64,000 nucleotides of DNA from assembly GCA_003255025.1 (NCBI GenBank), contig QANY01002366.1, positions 1,309,509 to 1,373,508 on the forward strand, written 5' to 3'. Position numbers and translations under genes: made by a program. Shown in pieces: positions 20,877 through 32,349 of this stretch. Under the pieces are notes generated by a model that did not search any database, had not been told where the DNA came from, and saw only the letters and a list, made by a program, of their open reading frames with translations. Origin of the DNA: Datisca glomerata. Lineage: Eukaryota; Streptophyta; Magnoliopsida; Cucurbitales; Datiscaceae. Within the stretch, counting starts at the first letter, position 1. Each line of letters starts with the position of its first letter.

Positions 20877-22507
20877 AAAATGGACTTGTCCGCGAGGCGA
20901 CAGAGAGCTTCTCGTTCTTCGTCAACTATTTCAGGCAGCGATTCCTCTACACTTGTGCCACCTTTGAGCTGCTTCTTGAGTAATGAGACGTGCACCACGG
21001 GATGTACTTTCCTTCCGATAAAAGCAACTTATAGGCGACTGGTCCAATACGCTCAATAATCTTGTACGGACCGTAGTATTTTGTGCCATCGCTAGCCCGT
21101 TAACGAACGTTGTCGGTATGGTTGCAATTTGAAATACACCCAACCTCCCACTTCAAATTGTCGATCCTTCCTTCCTTTATCATATGTAGCTTTCATTCTC
21201 TCCCTAGTCTTGGAAAGGTGGTGGTGTAGTTGGGCAATAACCTGATCCGTTTGTCTCTACTCCAAATCTACAATTTCGTCCTTAGCTGACCTTAATTCAT
21301 AAAAGATTAAAACTGGAGGAAGTCGTCCATATACCACTTCAAAAGGTGTGAAGCCCGTAGTCGAATGCCAACTAATGTTGTAACAAAACTCTGTCCATGG
21401 TAACCAACGAGTCCACTGCTTTGGGTGATCTCCTGTAAAACATCATAAGTACATTTCAAGACTACGGTTGGTGGATGATAAGATGACGAAAAATGAAACT
21501 CGGTCCCTTGTAGTAAATAACTCCTACCAAAATGAACTTGCCAACACGGGGTCTCGGTCGCTTACGATTGACTGTGGAACTCCATAAAATTTGAGGACAT
21601 TCTCATAATATGCTTGGGCGGCACTGTTGGCAGTGACAGGTTGTGACATTGCAATGAAATGCGCCATTTTTTTTATAACCCATCCACAATGGCCATAACT
21701 GTTGTTTTTCCTTTAGAAGATGAAAGGCCAACAACAAAATCCATTGAAACTTCAGTCCACACTACCTTGGGTGCAGGAAGCGGTTGAAGAAGCCTAGATG
21801 GTGTGCCTTGTTCTCTCTTATTTCTTTGACAAACATCACAAGTTTTAATGGCTTCCAACCCTTGTCGCTTCATTCCTTGCCAATAAAATTGAGACCTTAT
21901 GCGTTGAAGAGTTTTTTTGTAAACCCTCATGAGTGGTTGAATGAAATCCTTGTACAATGTCAACCGTCAATGGAGATGAAGCAAATAAATTCGGCCCTTA
22001 ACGAACAGTAGACCATCTCTGCACGCCCATGGACCAAGGAGCTCCCCTTCTTGAAACAATTTATGAAGTCTCTGCATGTCTACTTGGTTCTTGTTCTCCT
22101 CGTGAATTGTCTTTAATCAAGTCAGAATTAATGCCGATATCGCCATCAATTGCGCTGGTTCATCCCTTCTAGAAAGAGCATCTGCCACCGAGTTGTCTTT
22201 CCCGAGTGAAGTCATAGCCCATTAACTTACTGAGCCACCTTTGTTGCGCTGTTGTGGTAATTCGTTGGCTCCGCAAAAATTTAGGACTTTTATGATCAGG
22301 GTAAACCACAAATGCTTTCCATATGGACGTCATTTCTGCACAGCTAGTACCAAAGCAAGCATCTCTTTGTCATAGGTGGACAAGGTTGCATTCTTCATCT
22401 TTATTGCTTGGCTGAATAAAGCTTTTGTTGGCCTTTTTTCCTGCATTAGAACTGCACCAACACCATTATTAGAAGCATCACATTCAACAACAAAGGTCTT
22501 AGTAAAG
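20862..22507 (-). pseudogene. Ty3/gypsy pol: RNase H and integrase region
   Basis: Minus-strand order: an RNase H start with a VVECDAS motif (about 22470-22500), further RNase H sequence, then the integrase zinc-binding part with KTLQRIRSQFYW and CDVCQRNK (Cys codons at 21840 and 21831), then MDFVVGL and KTTVMAIVDGL from the catalytic core, and a C-terminal VHVSLLKKQLKGG block near 20995. The pieces lie in several frames with stops, so the protein is dead. It continues upstream beyond the CACTA insertion at 26982-27225. I see no convincing chromodomain, so the lineage is left open. Confidence 0.85.
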
Positions 22508-22649
22508 TTGCACTTCCACAAAAATGGGGTTAGATGACGGTCAAAACCAGTCATTACAACCCTATAATAACGGCTAACCGACTATCATCTATCGAGCTGT
22601 CATCTTTACTTTTTTTAACAAAAATCTTCATAAAAGAATGCCTCAAATA

Positions 22650-22790
22650 GCATTAAGATGACGGGGAATCCCCATCATCATAGGATGCCGCAAAAAGCCT
22701 TTAGATGTGGGGAATTCCCGTCATCATAGGATGCCGCGAAAGGACTTTTGATGACTGAGATTCCCCGTCATTAAAAGTCTAGTTCATAAA
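22650..22790. repeat. Subterminal repeats of CACTA element 1
   Basis: A TCATCATAGGATGCCGC word occurs twice (near 22675 and 22733), with inverted GGGGAATCCCC-like palindromes and GACGGG words between. Subterminal repeats of this kind bind the transposase accessory protein in En/Spm elements. Confidence 0.7.
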
Positions 22791-24115
22791 AAAACTATCA
22801 TGGAAAGGCAATGCCTTTCCATGAAAGAATTATATTCAATATTAGAGGCACTAACTGAGCATCAAAGAAGCACATAAGATTTATTATTGAAGAAGGAGAT
22901 GATCTAAACAAATAATGGCAGAATAACTGAACATCCGCAAGCAATATTTTTCACTTCAGAATTGAGATAGTGAACAGGAGATGACTTAATCTCTTCAAGG
23001 AAACATGAAGCATGGATGCAAAATATTAAGCTAAATTAATTAGCAAATCAGAAGATTAACAAAAATGTAATAAAAAAGCAAGACAATATACGACTTTAAG
23101 TGAAAGAAAAAATACTACTACGTAATAACCATTTTGAACACACGAATATTTCTATATATATAAATTGAACCATTTGAGTTCAGATTGCTCACTAGAATAT
23201 TTATAGAGAGAGCTCAGACAAGAGTGCATACCAATATTGACCACCTAATGACTATAAATAAATGGAGCATAACGTCTCAAAATTCTTAAATTTGAATTTA
23301 CCTCTAGAAGCATATACGTGCTTAAGGACATTGTATGCAACCTCACATGAAGTAATCCAAAGTAGGTGAATATGGATATAAAGATACAATTAAAAATTTA
23401 AAATAACATATTTGCATAACTTCACTTACCATTTTTCACTGAGCCAGACCCCAGCTGCCATGTCTGTTCCACACAAAAGAAAAGGATTGCCCATCTTCAA
23501 TAAACGCAATCATATGACTTATCCCTCCTCCAGCTTTAACAAATTTAATCAAGAGTTTCAAAACCTAATTCAACTCGAAGCTGAGCTTCATCCGAGAAAA
23601 AGTATTGTGGCAAAAACAACAGAAGGACCTCCAACATTGTGAAAAATCCTCAAGATTAGATAAGGCATATAATTACAATTAACTTTTGATTCTCTTCCAA
23701 CCACAACATTCAGAAGTTGCAAATGATAAAAACTCCTAAGTAGTTCAGGCAATGTAGAAACTTACAAAGTTTAATTTGTTTCTCCTTCCATGTCGTGATA
23801 GTGGAAGAGGCGAGCATTGAAGTGCATGTGTTGTGCTCGCAAGAAACCCGGACAAGACCCTTAGAGCTTTACATTCACATGAGAGAACGTTACAGTCATA
23901 TCTACCATTTCCTTCCCCTTTCGGTAACTTACATACGCTCACACATTCTAAAGAAACTACAAAAATAAGAAAGAATGAGTCAAAACATTATGAACTATCA
24001 AGAATAAATGTTCTTAAGGCTCAATTTGGTTGCTGAGAAGCAACAGAAATGCATAAATGTGAAGAACTTGTCTCTAGGGAAGGGGATGAGAAAGATGCAG
24101 GAAGAAACTCACTAT

Positions 24116-24208
24116 TCATATTTTTATGTTCCTACAGAACTTGCTGTCACATTGGCAATGAAATGACTTGACAGGATGATCACGGTCAACAAAATCAATA
24201 CCATAATC
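24116..24208 (-). pseudogene. SUVR-type SET-domain C-terminal exon, captured
   Basis: Read on the minus strand after a TGTATGCAG acceptor, 30 codons end at TGA 24116-24118. The peptide has a DYGIDF start, a DHPVKSF motif and a HCQCDSKFCRN post-SET Cys cluster. This resembles the end of the SET domain plus post-SET zinc site of plant SUVR1/2/4-like histone H3 lysine methyltransferases, where the DYxIDF stretch closes the active site. One Gly usual in the CxCG motif is Asp here. The catalytic NHS part is not found nearby. Most likely a fragment carried by the CACTA element; the identification rests on a short peptide. Confidence 0.5.
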
Positions 24209-24854
24209 CTGCATACAAAATGTATGGACTTCTACAAATTACATATACGCATGAAATCTAAAGTCACCTTGGATTTAGGTGGTCTAGAACAACAATAAAA
24301 GCCAAAAACTCTTGAAATCATCACATTCAGTTCCACATACAATCACGGCAAGGTAATCATATATACATATGTGTGAAGTTTGTATTTCTTCTTCTACTGA
24401 GAATGAAGCCATATATGTAGTTGTAGATTATAAGTCATATGGTGTGCCATATCACCAAACATACTAAAGTCCTTTTTCCCTGAATTGCCTTATTGCTCTG
24501 CCTCAAGAATGAAGTGAAGTGACACGAAAAAGATAGGTTGTGATTATATCATACATAATCCCTGATCTTTTTGGAATATGTAATCTTCAATTCTCCCATG
24601 ACATCACCAAAGTTGTAACCTAAGCAATGGCTTGGATAGAGTGGAAGTGCCTAGAATCCTCATTGATTATAATCCTTAGTTTCTTTCTATGGCTATAATA
24701 TCATGGACCAGGAAAAAATAATGTTTTATAATATCAAAGAAAAAATAATCTATTCAAGATAAATCTTAAAAAGAAAAACAATGCAAATGCTCAAAACATA
24801 TGCATCTATGCAGTATGAGAACAAATTTTATGTCACAAGAGAAATAAGACGCTA

Positions 24855-24912
24855 ACCATAATCATAATCGGTTCCATCAAGAGCGGGATGCTTCATGCCA
24901 TCATCTGGCCCT
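24855..24912 (-). pseudogene. Exon-like fragment in CACTA element 1, unrecognised
   Basis: After a possible acceptor (TTTAATAAG) the minus strand reads a short GPDDGMKHPALDGTDYDYG peptide followed by a GTTAGC donor-like site. It is better composed than its surroundings and is on the same strand as the SUVR-like exon. I do not recognise the protein. Confidence 0.3.
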
Positions 24913-26293
24913 TATTAAAAAACCAAAACAATTGGTACACACTTATCAACTAAGAATACTAGAGTTAAATTAAATAAAAAAATACTAGACTAGGACCATA
25001 AACATTGTGAAATTCATAAGCAGTGAAAGAACAAAGAATCATAGTAGTGTTAACTTAATAAAAGGCACACAGTCAAGGACTTCAACATTCTACAAAGAAA
25101 AGCTAAATCATAGTTCTCTTACTCAGTGGAATGAGACAGAACCCTGGGCTCTCATTCTTCCCAACCCATCAATAATTAATTCAACAGTGCAACTTTTCTA
25201 TATTAAGAGACAAACTTTTTTTTCCGGCAAAAGAGAGTAGAAAAGCATACAGAAACTGACAATAAAAGAATAATAAAAGTTGTTCGTGTCAACTAAACAT
25301 CACATATTTTAAGTGCCAAGTCCAACTACCAACTCACAATCCATGTGGGAGTATAATTTTTCAACAGATAAAGATATATTAGAATCATGATAGAGCAGAT
25401 GTTAAAAGTAATAGGCAAATAGTCTAGAGAGTATTTTGAAGCTGAAAATCACTTTGTCCCACTTATACGCTTTTGCGTCCCACGCATAAGCAACACCATT
25501 GTCCCCCTATCTGATAACTTTTGTCTATCCCTCATTTGTTCTAGATGAAAAGATAAAGATTTTTACATAGATTAAACAATACCTTCTATCAAAAAATAGG
25601 TTAAACCATATCAATGCAATCACAGTTTTTACCAGTCCCTTTAGGAAGAGTACGTATAGAATCCATAAACACACTTCACACACATTCGCTACTACTAACA
25701 GAATTATTAATCATTCATTATATTATTTTGGTTTCCCTCTGCTAGGATTTCTAGGCCTATCTAAGTAGACCTTACATAAGAAATATAAGATTTTAGTTTT
25801 GAAAAAAATGGTTTGAGAACACTAGTTGGATACTAATTTTCTACTATCATCTGTCTTCTTTTCCCAGACCTGCATCAACAGACTTACCTTTTCTTTCTAT
25901 TCCCTAGTCGTTAGTGTGGCTGCTTTATCGTCCCAAATTCAAAGTTGAAAATAGTCTAAACCAAATGTCATTAGTCAGGGTGCTCCACTTCAACCTTTAA
26001 AGGAAAATCTATCAACTAAGGCCTAGACTTGATACTCTTCACTATAGTAAATCACAATAATTTCACACAAAATATCAAACTTAACCACGCTTCAAGACAC
26101 TACAGGATCTAAACGCATGATTGAAAACCTATTTCTATTGGCAACATACTACAAACACAAGTAACAGGCAAGGAAAAGTCGCATTGAGAACTCAATAAAG
26201 CATCTATGTCATTTTCAGAATCTTTGCATCTCAAATCACCAGGGCACAAAAAATTTCACTTCCTATATATCTTGAATAAATGCCGGTACAAAC

Positions 26294-26590
26294 CTAGATA
26301 TACACATTATACGTCATGAACAAGCAGAAAGCAAAGAAAATGATATCGAGAACTTCTAGTAAAATGATAAAATTCCCAAAAGGAGAAATCAGATTCGTAG
26401 CTAAGGCAAAACTACTCTCAATCACGAAATTGTACGAAGTTATCTCGTAGTGGTTTTTCTCATTCGTGGGAGATCCATTAGGATTCTGCATGTTCTCTTC
26501 GTCATCTTCATAATCATATCATTCTTCCGCTGATTGCCCCTCAGAAACCCTAGCTTTCTTTTTCTTCACCACTGCAGGAAACGAGAGTGG
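26294..26590 (-). pseudogene. Possible first exon of the captured minus-strand gene
   Basis: The minus strand reads VVKKKKARVSEGQSAEE, then a stop, then an acidic DYEDDEEN stretch and a 65-codon frame from ATG 26491. A (CT)n-rich leader precedes it (26618-26672 on the minus strand). The basic-then-acidic start looks like the N terminus of a nuclear host protein, but I cannot name it. Confidence 0.3.
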
Positions 26591-26617
26591 AAGCCTCTTC
26601 CTTATTGATAATTAATG

Positions 26618-26619
26618 AT

Positions 26620-26656
<37 letters not shown>

Positions 26657-26672
26657 GTGTGTGTGTGTGTGA
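26618..26672. repeat. (GA)n(GT)n compound microsatellite
   Basis: A GA run (about 26620-26654) is followed by a TATGTGTGTG run to about 26671. Confidence 0.85.
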
Positions 26673-26905
26673 GGTTTAATGGTTGAGAGAGATGAGACCG
26701 ATTGTTTAGGAGATGAGAAAGATGAGAGGGAATGTTAGGGTTGAGAAATTTGAGCACTATATAGATGGCTTTTTCATAATTAAAATGAAATATGGGCATA
26801 TATAACTATGATGTCATTATCATGCCTGCATCTTCAAAAAACAAAAACGTTTTATGACAGCTTAAAAAATAGTTGTCATAGTAGTTAAATATTTGATAAC
26901 GGCTC

Positions 26906-26940
26906 TTTTTATGACATGTTTAACAAACATGTCATAAAAA
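26906..26940. repeat. Perfect 16-bp inverted repeat inside the CACTA right end
   Basis: Arms TTTTTATGACATGTTT (26906-26921) and its exact complement (26925-26940) around AAC. TATGACA words recur in both orientations between 26860 and 26960, consistent with subterminal repeats. Confidence 0.85.
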
Positions 26941-26981
26941 CAATTATGACTGTCATTAAAGCCCAATTTTTAGTAGTGCCG

Positions 26982-27225
26982 GCTAATGCAAAAATGGGCC
27001 TTTGAACCATCACTCGTTTGAGTTCTGCAAATGCAAACTCTGCTTCTTGAGACCACTTGAAGTTATTTTTCTTTAACGTGTCAGTAATGGGGCCTCTATT
27101 TTATCGTAATCTTTTATAAATTTATGGTAGTATTCGGTGAGTCCTAAAAATCCACGCATAGCTATCACCGTGGTTGGCTTGGGCCATTCTTTTATTGCAG
27201 CGATTTTATTGGGATCCATTTATTA
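26982..27225 (-). pseudogene. Ty3/gypsy reverse transcriptase C terminus (element 1)
   Basis: Minus-strand reading starts DPNKIAAIKEWPKP and continues with GFLGLTEYY, the thumb/connection block that follows the YxDD palm in Ty3/gypsy reverse transcriptase. A one-base shift near 27107 breaks the frame. The block runs directly into the CACTA insertion at its C-terminal side. Its N-terminal side ends near 27225, beyond which similarity to a retroelement is lost. Confidence 0.8.
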
Positions 27226-29340
27226 GAATATGTCCATAAATTAGCGTGTAATAACTATTTATTTATATTTAGTTAATTCTCAAACATTTGTATTATTGAA
27301 TTCTTATGAATAAATTGAAAGTTTTATTTTAAATTAAAGTGTTTTATAAATTACTCAAGTCCTAGAGTTTTCATCAACGAACGAAGAGTGAAGACAGAGG
27401 CGTCTCTAGATGAACTCTTCTGAGAAAATTCAAAACGATATTCACAGTCTTAACATTGGCTGAGTAATCGAATCCGATTAGGACTGTTAGGTTGAATCAA
27501 TGAATGTCAGTCTTAGGGCATGTGAGTGGAGACTCAAACCGTTAACCTAGACATATTATGAACATGTTGAATAGATCGATAACAAATTATTTTATAGCCC
27601 AAAACCATTTACCAAACTCTAAATCTAAGTGTTACACCTTAAGGGTATTTTCATAATTACCTTAATCCTGAGTTGAATACGTAGCTTGACTTAGTAACTT
27701 GCAATCTTTGATATGTCAAATGAGTGAGTTTGAATTGACAGGCAATACCTTGACTGTTGGGATTGTAATTTAATTAAGTTGGAGTTACGTGATTTCACAT
27801 ATATGTAAATTTGTGGTTCGATTGCGAAAGTAACAATATCACATTATACTTTATTGATGGGTGTGTGAATAAATTAATTTGATCAGGGATTTAATGAATT
27901 GAGTCATTGATTAAGACTTGTGAATTATATGATACAATTAACTATTATATCTTTCTTACTCACAGTCAATAAATGAGTTAATGAAATAATAACAAGAGGG
28001 GTAAATTGGTAATTTTATATTCCTCTCCTATTACTGATATTCACGATGAGTATTATGTTATATTCTGTGGACCGTGAAAATAAAAAGGGTTTATTTACAC
28101 CAACAGAAAACGTAGCGCGCATGAATCAAAAGTTGATTCGGCATCAAATCTATAGTGGAGTCGTAAGATGTCAGGATTAAATAGGTCGGGAATTTATGGA
28201 GATAAATTCACCGGGTATTTAAATTATTAACTTTGTCCATGTGGGTCCATCCGGTCTCAATAATAGCTCATGAGAACAATAATAGAGAAACAAAATAAAT
28301 TGGATCAAAATGTATTTTGGTGGTGAAGCATATTTCCTACACCTATATGCGATGAATGATGTCACTTAATTAGTCAAGTTTATATGTATTGAAATTATTT
28401 AGTTTATTATTTTCTAATTATTGAATAATTAGTAAATAAAAAATTAACTAATTAATTAATTGATAATGATCAATTATTTTATCAATTGGATTGATGAATC
28501 TTGATATAACTCAAATTCTAGGAAATATTGAGATTTTTCGGTAATTATAAATATATGGGGTGAAGTTTCAGAAATTTAAAAACATATAGGTATATTTGTA
28601 AATATCAAAAATTACATTTTATCAATATCTAATACCAATCTAATTGCAGATAGATCTTAGATAAGATACAGTTGCTTGTTAACAAAGCAAAAACGTTTTC
28701 CCGCTCCCTCCCTAGTGATTGCCGCCGAATTAAAGTATTGAAGGGAAAATATTCGATTTTTTCGTTTTCTCATTTTGAGAGCTCACACTCAAATTCCTAC
28801 ACCAAATTCTCGTGAGATATATTTTTGAAATTAATGGGTGGTTGTTGGTGGACAAAATTCGTAAATCATTCTTGGAGTTCAAGTGCGTGATTCGGATCCC
28901 GACACTTGAAGAATATGAAGAAGGCTCGAAGGAATCCCATCCTCTCACTCTTATCTCACTCTCATTCATAAAAAAAAAAATTCGATCTCTCAAATCACTA
29001 GCAAGAACTCCTCAAACCCTAGGTATATTTCTAACTCTTTTGATCTCTTAAATTTGCTCTTCAAATCTTGAAATTATTCATTTTTTATGAATGTTGTATG
29101 GATATATGTCATCAATTTTGTAATATCTCTCTCAAACCCTAGATTTTCATGTGTTTTCGTTTCTTGAAATCTTGAAATTATTCAATTTTAGATTCATTTT
29201 CTCAAGTATGTGATTTTTAAACGCTTAATTTGTAAGATTTTATTTATGAATGGGTTGATATATTATGAAATTGTAGTTATTAAATTTGAATTTATAGATT
29301 AATTTGTAGAATTTCTAGATCTAGTTCTGAAATTGTTGTG
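27226..29340. other. Unassigned insert DNA upstream of the MULE gene
   Basis: AT-rich sequence with no recognisable domain. The short overlapping frames near 28730-29050 look like leader sequence. It may be the 5' part of the element carrying the mobile-domain gene, or another unrecognised element. I could not define terminal repeats. Confidence 0.4.
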
Positions 29341-29361
29341 TACTGTTTAGTAGGTTGACAA

Positions 29362-29595
29362 ATGGGGGAAAAGTCTATGGTAGTTTTATGTTACATGAAT
29401 GATAATATCGTAATCGGTGCAAATGGAGTTTCTTATGATCAACCTTCAATGAGAGGAATTGTAATTCATAAGAAGATTACTTTTAACGAGCTATATAATA
29501 CTTTATGTGATGCCTTGTTAATTGACTGTCTACATTGGAACTTGGACATAGTTTATCGTTACTCACTTACTCTTGGTGTTGGTTCATTCATGTAA
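29362..29595 (+). pseudogene. MuDR/PB1-like N-terminal domain of a MULE gene
   Basis: A 77-codon frame from ATG 29362 reads MVVLCYMNDNIVIGANGVSY, then an ITFNELYNTLCDAL motif. This matches the short beta-grasp-like N-terminal module found before transposases and mobile-domain proteins in plant Mutator-like elements. The frame closes at TAA 29593-29595, at the start of a 37-bp tandem repeat. No MULE transposase core follows; instead a plant mobile domain begins 150 bp downstream, so this may be exon 1 of the same gene. Confidence 0.6.
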
Positions 29596-29702
29596 TATTT
29601 GACTTAGTACATTTTTATGTAATTCAATGTAATATTTGACTTAGTACATTTTTATATAATTCAATGTAATATTTGACTTAGTACATTTTTATGGAATTCA
29701 AT
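29592..29702. repeat. 37-bp tandem repeat, three exact-length units
   Basis: Units 29592-29628, 29629-29665 and 29666-29702 begin GTAATATTTGACTTAGTACA and differ at two or three bases. They lie between the N-terminal domain and the mobile-domain exon. Confidence 0.95.
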
Positions 29703-29743
29703 ATAATCATTGTATTTCGAACGACACTCATTTTTAGGATATC

Positions 29744-31815
29744 ATGGAGCCTGGACCACAAGATAGCTCGGTGTTGTATTTACAAGATCAACATAGATCC
29801 CAACATGTTTGGGACCAGGAGGATTCTCGTGCTTTACATTGTCGCCGACATACTGCAGTTGTTCATCAAAACATGTCACTCCATAGACGTATTATTCTAT
29901 ATTTGATATGTGCTGGATTTTATGGAGTTGTGAGGGTTGGGTTTATCGCCCTCGACTGGCACTTGATCACGTCTTTTGTGGAGAGTTCGCATCCTAATAC
30001 ACACACATTTCATATGACACATGGTGAGTGTACTATCACTCTATAAGATGTGCAAATACAGTTAGGACTTCCAGTTGATAGGATGGCGGTAACGAGTAGT
30101 ACACATCGAGATTGGCCAAGGATATGTGAAGATTTATTAGCATTTCGACCAGGCCCACGTGATTTACAGGTATCACGTTTACTTATAACGTGTTTGACTG
30201 CACATTTTCTCCCATTATCTGATGATGATGACGAGCTTTATGTGCAATGTTATGCACGTGCATGTATTCTACAACTTATCGGAGGCACCCTTTTTGTGAT
30301 AAGTCAAACATTAAGGTGCGTTTGATGTTCTTGCCTTTACTAAAAGATTTTACTGAGGTCGGTCAGGATAGTTGGGGTAGTGCACGCCTTGCATGGTTGT
30401 ATAGGGAGATGTGCAAAGCCAGCCATAAAAATGCTTCTGATATTGCTGGTCCACTAGTATTACTACAATTATGGACATGTGACCGATTTCATCATTTGGC
30501 ACCAATGAGGTTGTAACAGGCGAGACATGATAATGCCGGGGAAGATAGACTTCTAATGCCACCTCCTCCTTTGGGTATACGGTAAGTCAACTCATTTGAT
30601 TATTGTATGTATGTATGTTCTCATTTACATGTATTTTTAACTGTGCAATTTATCTCATAGATGGAGATATGTTTTTAGTCTCACAGAGAGCTCCACACAT
30701 GTTCTTGAAGTGTATCGATTTGCATTAGATAGACAAATTTCAGATAAAGTAATACTATGTTTTTTACTTATAACATAGGTAATACTCGGGTTTTGTCATA
30801 TTATTTATAGTATGGTTTTTATAGGTTATATGGCAACCTTATAATGATATTATCCATACATTTCCTGAATACTGCATCATGCAAGAAAATATATGGCGGT
30901 CCGTCTCTCCCTTCATTTGCTTTCATATAGTGGAATGGCATCAACCAGATCGTGTTCTCAGACAATTCGGTATGATTCAACGTGTGCCTGAGCCATGTGA
31001 TACCAAAAGGCAGTTGCATAACATAGACTTAAGGGGGAGAAATGAACTAAATTGGGGCATCCAACATTAGGCTTACATTGAGAGATGGGATGAGCGTAGG
31101 ACACACGTGGCTGAGGGGCACGTGGATGAACATGGATATGGCAGCTCATACATGTTATGGTATCAGAGAATCACACAGCGAAACATAACTCAACATGGAG
31201 CGTTATATGATTTAATGGTAATTTTTTTATTAATTTATGTAATTAATGAGGCTTATATGGTCATTTAATAAGTAACTTATATAATGTCTTTTTATCTATG
31301 CAGACGGAGAGTCTGGACAAAACAATTTGACACTTGATGATACTGAGCCATCATGAATAATGCCTCGAATCTGTAATGTGCGTGAGACAGCTGCACAAGC
31401 AATAAGACAAGCGAATGCGGCTTTTTCCCGAAGGCATGAAGTGCACAACTTATCTCAAAGAAGTCAACAAGAATCACACATGCCTCGAGATGAACCATTT
31501 ATGTCTCAGCAAGAGCCATACACGCCGCCGGCCTTTTATACATTTGGAGGTGAATCAGTGACTCAACTTGGTTCTACTTCTGAACCATTTCATCAACCTC
31601 AACGGCGTAGAGGACGAGCTAGTGCTCCTGGAGGAGGAGGTAGAAGACATGCCCGAAACTCGCATATTGTGGATGAAGACCCGCCACTTATTATAGAGGA
31701 AGAAAGTGTAGCAGCAGCTATTATGGAAGAATGTCCATCATCACAAGTAACTCAACTACAAACATATGAAAGACGCCCAATAAGAATGAGAAGACGACCA
31801 CCGTGTGGAACGTGA
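29744..31815 (+). pseudogene. Plant mobile domain (MAIN-like) protein gene, inactivated
   Basis: Split coding blocks follow the plant mobile domain family (MAIN, MAIL and Ser/Thr phosphatase 7 long-form relatives). From ATG 29744 they read LHRRIILYLICAGF, a WPRICEDLLAF motif, LWTCDRFHHL, a VIWQPYND motif, then a Gly/Arg-rich tail ending RRRPPCGT at TGA 31813-31815. Candidate introns with GT/AG ends are 30582-30659, 30748-30824 and 31219-31303. Lesions: in-frame stops at 30044-30046, after LAPMRL (30514-30516), near 31068-31070 and just before 31360, and a frameshift near 30290. In Arabidopsis MAIN-type proteins act in silencing and meristem maintenance; most family members are carried by transposons, as likely here. 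Confidence 0.8.
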
Positions 31816-32163
31816 TTGATTTATATTTTTTGTATTTAGATTTTTGTAGAATAATATAAAATGTAAAGTCATAAAATTTGTTAAAAATGTATGTTGTTTC
31901 ATTGAGAATTTGTGATAAAATTATAAAATATTATGTAGGATAGATGATTTTTGTATGCATGGTTGTGTTTTATATAGGTCGTGTTGATGATTTTTGTAAG
32001 TTGTGAGCATCTGCACTGAATGTGTTTTTTGTTAATTTGAAGTCATCTTTACAAAAAACGTCTTCCGACGTGGTCATTTCTACCGTAGTTTTAAAATTAG
32101 TTTCAAAACTAAATTATTTTCAGAATTTATTTTAAAAATCACATTAAAACTAGAAATACCCAA
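31816..32163. other. 3' flank of the mobile-domain gene, no gene seen
   Basis: AT-rich sequence after the stop codon, ending where the truncated LTR of gypsy element 1 begins. It probably contains the end of the MULE, but I could not identify a terminal inverted repeat. Confidence 0.5.
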
Positions 32164-32349
32164 AAAAATGGAAAACATGGAGTACTTGCAATTGTGACAA
32201 AATAACCACACAACAGAATGACCGCTTGAAACGGTTAACAACCATAAAATAGGAAAACAGGTGCTGAATATGCTGAATAATGAAACTAAATGGTAATAAT
32301 AAAATAAATAACTAATGATAATTCCTAAGGATAGTCTGGGCACGTAACA
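32164..32349 (-). repeat. Truncated 5' LTR of gypsy element 1
   Basis: It matches 20677-20860 almost base for base, for example the block GGTGCTGAATATGCTGAATA, and ends GGGCACGTAACA. The inner ~200 bp of the LTR and the primer site are missing, cut off by the foreign segment to the left. Confidence 0.85.

Larger units (their letters stand above)
22511..26978. mobile_element. CACTA-type DNA transposon 1 (4468 bp) with host-like exons
   Basis: The left end is CACTTCCACAAAAATGGG and the right end, read inward, is CACTACTAAAAATTGGG. Flanking triplets are TTG and CCG, a 3-bp duplication that would need two C-to-T changes. Removing the element and one triplet rejoins the gypsy reverse transcriptase/RNase H frame exactly, which fixes the boundaries. 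Subterminal repeats with GATGACGGGG words lie inside the left end. No transposase is recognised. Minus-strand exon-like pieces inside suggest captured host sequence (Pack-CACTA type), so the element looks non-autonomous. Confidence 0.8.
20464..32349 (-). mobile_element. Ty3/gypsy element 1, nested and 5'-replaced
   Basis: On the minus strand the 3' LTR is 20464-20860, preceded by a polypurine tract and by integrase, RNase H and reverse transcriptase coding pieces. A truncated second LTR ends at 32349. The LTR termini are the inverted repeat TGTTACGTG...CACGTAACA. The bases flanking the whole unit are CCTCC (20459-20463) and CCTCT (32350-32354), a 4-of-5 target duplication. A CACTA element (22511-26978) interrupts it, and 27226-32163 holds foreign DNA in place of the primer site, gag, protease and N-terminal reverse transcriptase. 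Confidence 0.8.
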
